This document shows, piece by piece, positions 14,059 to 20,004 of a DNA stretch of 20,004 nt. The stretch is from NCBI GenBank assembly GCA_046590575.1, contig JBKJUS010000195.1, positions 1-20,004 of the forward strand, written 5' to 3'. The notes below the pieces were generated by a model. It was not told where the DNA came from. It saw nothing but the letters and a program-made list of their open reading frames with translations, and did no database searches. The position numbers were made by a program, and so were the translations under genes. The stretch comes from DATLNF01 sp046590575. GTDB lineage: Bacteria; Actinomycetota; Actinomycetes; BP-191. The first letter of the stretch is position 1. Each line of letters opens with the position of its first letter.

Positions 14059-15020
14059 CGGACTTTCCTGACAGCCCTCCCGAGCGGCGCCGTGGGCTCG
14101 GCCGCGGGCTGGGTGCGCTCATCCCGTCCGGGCCGGCGATCCCCGGCCCTGCTGACATCGGCCGGGTGGGCGCTGGGTCCGGTGTCCACGGCGGCGGCGG
14201 GGCGTACTTCCGGGAGATCCCGATTGACGCGATCTCCCCGAACCCGCGGCAGCCGCGGGTCGCCTTCGACGAAGAGGCGCTGGCCGAGCTGGTGCTGAGC
14301 ATTCGCGAGGTCGGCCTGCTCCAGCCGGTGGTCGTCCGGCCACTCGGGCCGGATCGGTTCGAGCTGGTGATGGGCGAACGCCGCCTGCGCGCGTCCCGGA
14401 CGGCCGGTTTGTCCGCGATCCCGGCGATTGTGCGGGAGACCGCGGAGGCGGACCGGCTGCGTGACGCGCTGCTGGAGAACCTGCACCGCCAGGCGCTCAA
14501 CCCGCTGGAGGAGGCCGCGGCCTACTCCCAACTCCTCGAGGACTTCGGGGCCACGCACGAGGACCTGGCCAGCCGGATCGGGCGCTCGCGGTCGCAGGTG
14601 AGCAACACCATCCGGCTGCTCAACCTGCCGGCTGCGGTGCAGCGTCGGGTGGCGGCCGGCGTGCTCAGCGCCGGCCACGCGCGCGCGCTGCTCTCACTCG
14701 AGGACGCCGACCAGCAGGAGCAGCTCGCGGCCCGCATCGTGGCCGAGGGGATGAGCGTGCGAGCCGCGGAGGAGGCGGTGCATGTCGCCCATGGCGCACC
14801 GCCGCCAGCCCCCGGGCGGGCGGCGCGGCGCGCCACTCCGACCGCACCCGCTCTCGACGAGTTGGCAGCCCGGCTGGCGGATTTCTTCGAGACCAGAGTC
14901 ACCGTCGCCATGGGACGTCGCCGCGGCAAAGTGGTGATCGAGTTCGCGTCGGTCGATGATCTCGAGCGCGTGGTGGCCCTCATGGCGCCCGACCTGACCG
15001 ATGACCCGGAGGGGTCCTAG
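14055..15020 (+). CDS. parB: Chromosome partitioning protein ParB (Spo0J), CTPase
   Basis: The product has 321 aa from GTG 14055 (GTGA overlap with parA). The N-terminal RRGLGRGLGALIP is the ParA-contacting motif. The CTP-binding ParB/Srx domain covers about 50-145, with GERRLRAS (107-114) and ENLHRQALNPLEEA (141-154). The helix-turn-helix that reads parS lies at about 160-195 (HEDLASRIGRSRSQVSNTIRLL). A Pro/Ala/Arg linker leads to the C-terminal dimerisation domain (LAARLADFFETRVTV...). It loads at parS and slides as a clamp; two parS sites lie about 0.9 kb upstream. The stop TAG shares CTAG with the converging Ddl-like gene. Confidence 0.97.
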   Translation: MTDFPDSPPERRRGLGRGLGALIPSGPAIPGPADIGRVGAGSGVHGGGGAYFREIPIDAISPNPRQPRVAFDEEALAELVLSIREVGLLQPVVVRPLGPDRFELVMGERRLRASRTAGLSAIPAIVRETAEADRLRDALLENLHRQALNPLEEAAAYSQLLEDFGATHEDLASRIGRSRSQVSNTIRLLNLPAAVQRRVAAGVLSAGHARALLSLEDADQQEQLAARIVAEGMSVRAAEEAVHVAHGAPPPAPGRAARRATPTAPALDELAARLADFFETRVTVAMGRRRGKVVIEFASVDDLERVVALMAPDLTDDPEGS

Positions 15021-16009
15021 CCGACTCGGCTCGCGCTCGCCGCCCTCGCGAGGGCCCGGTTGAGCACGCCATGGCACAGCGCACCGAGGTCGAGGTCCTC
15101 GGCGGCAACCGCCATCGGCAGCAGAGACGTCTCGGTCATTCCCGGCGCCACGTTGACCTCCAGGAACCACGGGGTGCCGTCGGCGCTGACGATGAGGTCT
15201 GAGCGCGACAGGTCGCGAAGCCCGAGAGCGGTGTGGGCCAGGACCGCCGCGCCCCGGGCAGCGGCAAGCACGGATTCGTCGAGTCGGGCCGGTACGAAGT
15301 AGTCGGTCGCGCCAGCGGTGTAGCGGGCGTCGTAGTCGAAGACGCCGTTCTTGGGCACGATCTCCACCGGTGGTAGCGCTCGTGGTGTGGCATCGGTCGC
15401 CTGCGCGGGATGCTCGACGACCGACACTGCGAGCTCGACACCGGTGATGTGCTGCTCGACGAGTGCCGTGTCTCCATAAGAGAAGCAGTGCACCATCGCA
15501 GCCGAGAGTGCTTCGGCGCGCTCCACCACGGTCACGCCGAGAGCGGAGCCGCCCCGGGCCGGCTTGACGACGAGCGGCAGCGGTAGGCGGGTGAGCAGGC
15601 GCTCGAGGAGGGCATGGGCGCCGAGTTCGCGAAAGGTCTCTTGCGGCAGCGTGACCCAGTCCGGGGTGGCCAGCCCGGCCGCTCGCAGCAACGCCTTTGC
15701 CGTCGGCTTGTCGAACGCCATCCGGCAGGCGTGCGCCGAGGTGCCTGCGTACGGCACACCCGCCAGGTCGAGCACGCCACGGATCGCTCCGTCCTCTCCG
15801 GGGCCACCGTGCAGCGCGATGAAGGCAGCGTCTGGGGGATGGCTCTCCAGAGTCGACATCAGGGCTGCGTCGGCATCACGTAGGTCGACCTCGACGCCGG
15901 CATGGCGCAGTGCGTCGGCAACCCGGCGGCCTGAGCGCAGCGATACGTCGCGCTCGAAGGTCAGGCCACCGGCGAGCACGAGCGCCCGGCGTACGGCGGG
16001 CGGGTTCAT
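15017..16009 (-). CDS. D-alanine--D-alanine ligase-like ATP-grasp protein
   Basis: The product has 330 aa. N-terminal LAGGLTFERDVSLRSGRRV and ALHGGPGEDGAIRGVLDLAGVPYAGT match Ddl. The central ATP-grasp has PLVVKPARGGSALGVTVV and VEIVPKNGVFDYDARYTAGATDYFVPA. The end RSDLIVSADGTPWFLEVNVAPGMTETSLLPMA matches the metal/substrate motif, where most Ddl proteins read N-T-x-P-G-M-T. It probably joins two D-amino acids with ATP. A housekeeping ddl may sit elsewhere, so this could be a second Ddl or a relative with another substrate. ATG 16009 overlaps the stop of the aminotransferase (ATGA), so the two are coupled. It converges on parB with shared stop bases. Confidence 0.85.
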   Translation of the reverse strand: MNPPAVRRALVLAGGLTFERDVSLRSGRRVADALRHAGVEVDLRDADAALMSTLESHPPDAAFIALHGGPGEDGAIRGVLDLAGVPYAGTSAHACRMAFDKPTAKALLRAAGLATPDWVTLPQETFRELGAHALLERLLTRLPLPLVVKPARGGSALGVTVVERAEALSAAMVHCFSYGDTALVEQHITGVELAVSVVEHPAQATDATPRALPPVEIVPKNGVFDYDARYTAGATDYFVPARLDESVLAAARGAAVLAHTALGLRDLSRSDLIVSADGTPWFLEVNVAPGMTETSLLPMAVAAEDLDLGALCHGVLNRALARAASASRVG

Positions 16010-17322
16010 GCGGTGTCCGGGCCCGGCGCGTTGACGACGGCCTCCGGCGGCCCGGCGTCGGCTGTCGGCAGGGGTGCTTCGGCGTCCTCGGCGAACGTGC
16101 TGCGCGTCTCGAGTTCCTCGTCGATGACGCCGGCCAGGCGCCGAACCCCCTCACGGATGCGCTCCGGCGGCGGATAGCAGTAGCTGAGCCGCATCATCGA
16201 CGTACCGTTGCCGTCCGCGTAGAACGCGCTACCGGGCACGTAGGCAACCCGACTCTGGACCGCGCGCGGGAGCATGGCGGTGGCGTCCAGGCCGTGCGGC
16301 AGGGTGACCCAGGTGTAGAAGCCGCCGGCCGGCCGAGTCCACCGGGTGCCCTCGGGAAGGTGCTGGGCGAGGGCGTCGAGGATGGTGTCCCGACGTTCCC
16401 GGTACACCTCCTGGTAGACCTTGATCTGCTCCTGCCAAGGCTGGGTGCGCAGGTACTCGCTCACCACCATCTGGGTGAACTGCGGGGGGCAGAGCACGCT
16501 CGCTTCAGCCGCGAGCACCAGCTTCTCCCGCACAGCATGCGGGGCGAGCACCCAGCCGACCCGGAGGCCCGGGGCGAAGGTCTTCGAGAACGACCCGAGG
16601 TACAGCACGCCGTCCTCGGTTCGACCACGGAGAGCGACGACTGGATCACTATCGAATCCCAGCAACCCGTACGGATTGTCCTCCAGGACCATAATTCCGT
16701 AACGCTGTGTAATCGCCAGCACTTCGTCGCGGCGCGCCACGGACAGCGACACGCCGGCTGGGTTGTGGAAGTTCGGCACCGTGTAGAGGAACTTCACCAC
16801 GCGTCCCGCGCGGGCCATCGCGGCGCAGGCAGCCTCCAGGGCGGCCGGGACGAGGCCCGCGTCGTCCATCGGCACGTGCACGACGTCGGCCTGGTAGCTA
16901 GCGAAAGTACCTAGCGCGCCGACGTACGACGGCGCCTCGGCCAGGACGACGTCTCCCGGGTCGCAGAAGATCCGGGTGACCAGGTCGAGCGCCTGCTGGG
17001 AGCCGACGGTCACGACGACATCGTCGGGCGACGCGGTGATGCCCTCGAGTGCCATGACTTCGCAGATCTGCTCCCGGAGCACGGGCAGCCCTTGGCCGGA
17101 TCCGTACTGGAGGGCGACGGTTCCCCGATCGCGCACCATGGCGGCGACCAGGTCGCTGACCGCGTCGAGCGGCAGGGCGTCGATGAACGGCATCCCCCCC
17201 GCGAGAGAGACGACCTCGGGCCGCGAGGCGACGGCGAAGAGCGCGCGAATGGCCGACGCCGACATGCCGCGCGTACGCGCGGCGTAACGGTTGCCGTAGG
17301 GGTCAAGCTCCACGCCGCTCAT
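16006..17322 (-). CDS. PLP-dependent class I/II aminotransferase (2-aminoadipate/LysN-like)
   Basis: The product has 438 aa. The PLP-binding Lys is K247 in YLGSFSKTFAPGLRVGW; the other expected contacts appear as N187 (FHNP), D215 and Y218 (LEDNPYG) and R254. The start SLAGGMPFIDALP and LQYGSGQGLPVLREQI resemble the LysN/ARO8-type group that acts on 2-aminoadipate or broad amino acids. There is no MocR-type DNA-binding domain. The C-terminal ~45 residues are acidic and Pro-rich and beyond the fold. On the minus strand TAACCT lies 6 nt before ATG 17322, which would suit a leaderless transcript. It is coupled to the Ddl-like gene, so it may supply an amino acid (or D-amino acid precursor) to the ligase. 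Substrate not certain. Confidence 0.85.
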   Translation of the reverse strand: MSGVELDPYGNRYAARTRGMSASAIRALFAVASRPEVVSLAGGMPFIDALPLDAVSDLVAAMVRDRGTVALQYGSGQGLPVLREQICEVMALEGITASPDDVVVTVGSQQALDLVTRIFCDPGDVVLAEAPSYVGALGTFASYQADVVHVPMDDAGLVPAALEAACAAMARAGRVVKFLYTVPNFHNPAGVSLSVARRDEVLAITQRYGIMVLEDNPYGLLGFDSDPVVALRGRTEDGVLYLGSFSKTFAPGLRVGWVLAPHAVREKLVLAAEASVLCPPQFTQMVVSEYLRTQPWQEQIKVYQEVYRERRDTILDALAQHLPEGTRWTRPAGGFYTWVTLPHGLDATAMLPRAVQSRVAYVPGSAFYADGNGTSMMRLSYCYPPPERIREGVRRLAGVIDEELETRSTFAEDAEAPLPTADAGPPEAVVNAPGPDTA

Positions 17323-17408
17323 GGAGTCAGGTTACCGTCCCCTTCTCCGACAGCACGACCGGCATTACGATCATCTCGCCGTACCCCCGTCCTGAGACGA
17401 CGTGTTCC
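17323..17408. promoter_or_regulatory. Divergent intergenic promoter region
   Basis: This 86-bp gap lies between the minus-strand aminotransferase and the plus-strand Pro/Ala-rich gene. TACGAT (17366-17371) on the plus strand and TAACCT next to the aminotransferase start on the minus strand are -10-like. No convincing -35 was seen for either. Confidence 0.35.
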
Positions 17409-17876
17409 ATGCCATTCCCACTTCGCCGCGTGCTTGCCGGCTTCGCTACCGGTGCTGCGCTCGGCTGGCTCGCCGGGCTGCTGCGCAGTCCTGGTGCCGC
17501 ACCGCCCGACAGCTCCGCCGGCGCTACATCCCGGCTGCCCCAGCGAGAGTTTGGGGCCGCACCAGGCGGGGCTGGCGCTCCTCTGCCGCCGGGCATCCAG
17601 GAGGCACCGGCTGATCCCGCACCGGCTGATCCCGCACCGGCTGTGCCGGCCGAGACCCCGACTGTCCCGGAGCCGGCCGCCGCGCCGGCACCGAAGAAGC
17701 CCCGCGCCCGCCGGGCGACGCCGGTGAGCGATCCCGCGGCCGCCGCGGCGAAGACGCTGCGCGCTGGGCGGGCGGCGGCGACCGACCGGCTGACGGAGAC
17801 CACCGGTGGGGCGCCGGCCGACCCGACGAAGCGACGCGTGCGCCGTACGCCGCCGCCGGCTGATGGCGGGTCCTGA
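17409..17876 (+). CDS. Pro/Ala-rich protein with N-terminal membrane anchor, function unknown
   Basis: The product has 155 aa. I recognise no family. Residues 6-26 (RRVLAGFATGAALGWLAGLL) form one hydrophobic, Gly/Ala-rich segment that could be a signal anchor. The rest is low-complexity: a Pro/Ala stretch with three PA-D/V-PA repeats encoded by a 15-bp DNA repeat, then a Lys/Arg/Ala-rich end (KKPRARRATP, KTLRAGRAAATDRL, KRRVRRTPP). The stop is 2 nt before the GNAT start, which supports one transcript and real coding. The RBS is weak. The basic tail could bind nucleic acid or acidic cell-wall polymers, but that is a guess. Confidence 0.6.
   Translation: MPFPLRRVLAGFATGAALGWLAGLLRSPGAAPPDSSAGATSRLPQREFGAAPGGAGAPLPPGIQEAPADPAPADPAPAVPAETPTVPEPAAAPAPKKPRARRATPVSDPAAAAAKTLRAGRAAATDRLTETTGGAPADPTKRRVRRTPPPADGGS
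17604..17643 (+). repeat. 15-bp in-frame tandem repeat
   Basis: GCACCGGCTGATCCC is present 2.7 times in exact copies. It encodes PADPA-PADPA-PAVPA in the Pro/Ala-rich protein. Such an array can change copy number by slippage without a frameshift. Confidence 0.9.
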
Positions 17877-17878
17877 CT

Positions 17879-18496
17879 GTGGCCCGTCGTGTCGCCAGCA
17901 TCACCTTGGACAACCTCGACGACCTCCCGCGGCGCTGTCGACAGTGCGTCTTCTGGGAGCTCGACCCGGTCGCTCGGACGAGGGCAGAGGAGGCGGGTGA
18001 CTCGGAGTTCGAGAAGGAAGCGTGGGTGTCCGCAACGCTGCTCGAGTGGGGCTCCTGCGGCAAGGTAGTGTACGTCGATAGCGTCCCAGCGGGTTACGTC
18101 ATGTTCGCCCCGCCGGCGTACGTGCCGCGCAGTGCCGCCTTCCCGACCAGTCCGGTGAGCGCTGACGCGGTGCTCCTGATGACGGGCCACGTGCTGCCGG
18201 AGTTCGCCAGCATGGGCCTCGGCCGGATGATGGTGCAGGCAGTTGCCAAGGACCTCATCCGACGTAACGTCAAAGCCATCGAGGCGTTCGGAGACAAGAA
18301 GCACGAGGCGCTCGCCTGCGTGCTACCGGCCGACCATCTGCTCAGCGTCGGCTTCAAAACGGTGCGGCCGCATCACCGCTTCCCGCGGTTGCGACTGGAG
18401 CTCAAGACCGCCGTGAGCTGGCGCGAGGACGTGGAGGTCGCGCTGGAGCGGCTGCTGGGCTCGATGGCGCCGGAGGGCGCACTGCGCCCGGCGTGA
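17879..18496 (+). CDS. GNAT-family N-acetyltransferase
   Basis: The product has 205 aa from GTG 17879, 2 nt after the preceding gene. The acetyl-CoA-binding segment is LPEFASMGLGRMMVQAVAKDLIRR (about 104-127), with the G-x-G turn but no usual Arg/Gln lead. It is followed by IEAFG and the C-terminal LLSVGFKTVRPH. The N-terminus has a CxxC (C20, C23 in RRCRQCVFWELDP) and a further Cys at 60 (WGSCGKVVYV). A GNAT protein in the parB-cwlM interval is common in Actinomycetota; its substrate is unknown to me. The gene converges on cwlM with a 16-bp gap and no visible terminator. Confidence 0.85.
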   Translation: MARRVASITLDNLDDLPRRCRQCVFWELDPVARTRAEEAGDSEFEKEAWVSATLLEWGSCGKVVYVDSVPAGYVMFAPPAYVPRSAAFPTSPVSADAVLLMTGHVLPEFASMGLGRMMVQAVAKDLIRRNVKAIEAFGDKKHEALACVLPADHLLSVGFKTVRPHHRFPRLRLELKTAVSWREDVEVALERLLGSMAPEGALRPA

Positions 18497-18512
18497 TCGC
18501 GTGGCGGACAGC

Positions 18513-19625
18513 TCAGGCGGGGAGCCGGAGCTGCCCCGTGCCGGTGTCCTCTTCGGCGGGCAGATAGAACCGGGCGACCGCCGCGTGGAGGGACTCGGCG
18601 AGAGTGTCCCGGAACCCCGCCTCCGCGAGCCGTGAGGCGTCGTGGTGGTTGGTGAGGTAGCCGAACTCCACCCACACCATGGGCATCCGGGTGAGCCGGA
18701 GCAGCTCCCACGACTTGCCGTGGGTGCGGCAGTCGAGGAGGTCGGTGCGCGCCACGATTTCATGTTGGACGAGAGTGGCCAGACGCTCGCCCACGGAAGA
18801 GTGCGGCTCTGCCGCCAGGCCCGAACCGTAGAAGTACGACGCCACCCCTTGGGCTTGTTCGTCCCGCGAGCCGTCGAGGTGCAGGGCGAGGTAGAGATTG
18901 CCCTCCGCCGCGTTCGCGAAGGCCGCCCGGTCTGCGGCCGCCGGGTCGCCCTCTGCGGACCGGGTGAGGAAGACATGCGCCCCGGACGCTGCGAGGCGGC
19001 CCTCCAATCGGGTCGCGACATCGAAGACCAGGTCGCGCTCGTGCAGGTCGTCGACCACCCAGCCGCCATCGTCGCCGCCGTGTCCCGGGTCGACGATGAC
19101 CGTCTTGCCGGTCAGCGACTGTCCGCCCCGGTGCATCGCCTCGTGTTCTCGTAGCGCGGTTGGACGCCCACCAGTGACGGAGCGGCGGAGATGTCGCATC
19201 GCCCGGATCGTCGTCGGGCCGAAGGTCCCGTCGCCGGGCAGTCCCACGTTGCGCTGGAAGTCGCTCAAGGCCTGTCCGGTCTTCGCGCCGAAGATGCCGT
19301 CGCACCGGCCGCAGTCGAAGCCGAGCTCGGACAGGCGCGTCTGGAGCGCTACGACGTCATCACCGATGTACGGGTGGACGGCCCGGTAGTGCAGCAGGCG
19401 GTCGCCGAGCCGCCACCGTGCCTCGTCGAGCGCGCGGAAGGTCGTGGTGCCCACGATCCCGTCGACCATGAGGCCGCGCTGCTGCTGGAAGGCACGCACA
19501 GCTCGGTCGACGTCGTCGTCGTACACCGGCTCTCCGGCGCCGTCGGTGAGCAGCCCCGCTGCGTGCAGCCGATAGCGGATCTCGGCCACGGCCGGGCCGC
19601 GATCGCCACGGCGGAACGTCTGCAT
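18513..19625 (-). CDS. cwlM: CwlM-like N-acetylmuramoyl-L-alanine amidase with two peptidoglycan-binding domains
   Basis: The product has 370 aa from ATG 19625 (MQTFRRGDRGPAVAEIR); an in-frame ATG at 19691 only adds unrelated residues. Two PG_binding_1 domains lie at about 5-70 (VRAFQQQRGLMVDGIVG) and 88-145 (LSDFQRNVGLPGDGTFG), followed by an Amidase_3 domain at about 172-355. The zinc ligands H182 (DPGHGG), E196 (HERDL) and H249 (LALHLDG) and catalytic E320 (VWVEFGYLTN) are all present. In mycobacteria CwlM is a non-catalytic regulator of MurA, so an active or dual role is possible here. There is no signal peptide, as for cytoplasmic CwlM. The tail is short and ends TGTGQLRLPA. Confidence 0.9.
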   Translation of the reverse strand: MQTFRRGDRGPAVAEIRYRLHAAGLLTDGAGEPVYDDDVDRAVRAFQQQRGLMVDGIVGTTTFRALDEARWRLGDRLLHYRAVHPYIGDDVVALQTRLSELGFDCGRCDGIFGAKTGQALSDFQRNVGLPGDGTFGPTTIRAMRHLRRSVTGGRPTALREHEAMHRGGQSLTGKTVIVDPGHGGDDGGWVVDDLHERDLVFDVATRLEGRLAASGAHVFLTRSAEGDPAAADRAAFANAAEGNLYLALHLDGSRDEQAQGVASYFYGSGLAAEPHSSVGERLATLVQHEIVARTDLLDCRTHGKSWELLRLTRMPMVWVEFGYLTNHHDASRLAEAGFRDTLAESLHAAVARFYLPAEEDTGTGQLRLPA

Positions 19626-19887
19626 CCGGGGCTCGGGCCTCTCAGTTCGGGAAAACGGGCATGGTACGGCCTCGGGTGGGCTCCCCGACAAGTGAGAGCT
19701 CTATCGAAGAACTAGTCATCCCCCGGGGAGGCGGATCGACAGGCGTGCTCACGATGCGTGCGGTGTCCGGTTGTCTACTCCGAACGGGCGAACTGGATCC
19801 GACTGACCTGCCCCTCTTCTCCGTTTTCTCCGGCACCGATCTAACTAGTCAGGGGAACCGTCCCGTCGACTGTGAAAGGCCGGTGCC
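19626..19887. promoter_or_regulatory. Divergent intergenic region, cwlM / secreted protein
   Basis: This 262-bp gap between divergent genes contains the octamer ACTAGTCA twice in the same orientation (19711-19718 and 19844-19851), a palindrome AGAGCTCT (19695-19702) and CCCCGGGG (19721-19728). It is AT-richer than its surroundings in places. Small ORFs here look non-coding. No promoter with both boxes could be assigned. Confidence 0.4.
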
Positions 19888-20004
19888 ATGGGTGGATTGC
19901 GTCGGTCCGTGAGCGTCGTGCTCGTCGCGGGCGTGGCGATTTTTCCGGTCGTCCTTGATGTCGGGACGTCGTACGCGGCCACGGGCGACGCCTGCTACGC
20001 CATC
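19888..20004 (+). CDS. Secreted protein, N-terminal fragment (runs off window)
   Basis: Only 39 codons are inside the window. ATG 19888 has GAAAGG about 8 nt upstream. The N-terminus MGGLRRSVSVVLVAGVAIF... is a typical Sec signal peptide with a likely cleavage after SYAA, leaving TGDACYAI. The mature part begins with a Cys, but the sequence before it is not a lipobox. The family cannot be determined from this piece. Confidence 0.65.
   Translation, partial: MGGLRRSVSVVLVAGVAIFPVVLDVGTSYAATGDACYAI

Noticed and set aside
16868..16876. Extra parS-like CACGTG in the aminotransferase gene, and another near 18187
   Set aside because: Only the central hexamer matches; the flanking TTT/AAA of parS is absent.
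19661..19912. 83-codon plus-strand ORF before the secreted protein, and an opposing 64-codon ORF
   Set aside because: No family, no RBS, overlap with a well-supported start, and unconvincing composition.

Overview
This window is the replication-origin region of a high-GC Actinomycetota chromosome. The evidence is the gene order recF-gnd-dnaN-dnaA // rpmH-rnpA-yidD-yidC-jag-rsmG-parA-parB, many GTG starts, 4-nt ATGA/GTGA overlaps between genes, and an RGRGPRDTYG-type DciA C-terminus. A gnd gene between recF and dnaN matches the Streptomyces-type layout. I cannot name the genus from sequence alone.

Left part (1-4661, all minus strand). A large secreted Asp-box beta-propeller protein with C-terminal Ig-like domains runs off the left edge. 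Next come an AarF/ABC1-type kinase-like protein, a repeat-rich 295-bp spacer, and dciA (DUF721). In most actinobacteria gyrB-gyrA follow dciA; they are not here. The spacer holds a perfect 16-bp inverted repeat, a 42-bp-period direct repeat with a third inverted copy, and degenerate 30-bp repeats.

Replication core (4624-9983). recF, gnd, dnaN and dnaA are all on the minus strand and the first three are translationally coupled. The dnaA-dnaN gap (7811-8105) is the likely oriC, with several degenerate DnaA boxes and an AT-richer patch. It is also spanned exactly by a 100-codon ORF that overlaps both neighbours by ATGA. The dnaA-rpmH gap holds a perfect TTGTCCACA box, two near-perfect boxes, and divergent promoter candidates.

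Right part (9984-15020, plus strand). A tightly packed operon-like run carries rpmH, rnpA, yidD, yidC, khpB/jag, rsmG, parA and parB. It covers RNA processing, membrane-protein insertion, ribosome maturation and chromosome segregation. Two parS sites lie inside the 5' coding part of parA. An 18-bp direct repeat duplicates the rnpA-stop/yidD-start junction and creates a 10-codon mini-ORF.

Far right (15017-20004). A coupled aminotransferase-Ddl-like ATP-grasp pair (minus) converges on parB, with both stop codons inside one CTAG. A Pro/Ala-rich membrane-anchored protein and a GNAT acetyltransferase (plus) converge on a CwlM-like amidase (minus) that keeps its catalytic residues. The trxA/trxB genes often found here are absent. 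A secreted protein begins at the right edge. No tRNA, rRNA, CRISPR array, transposase or phage gene was seen.
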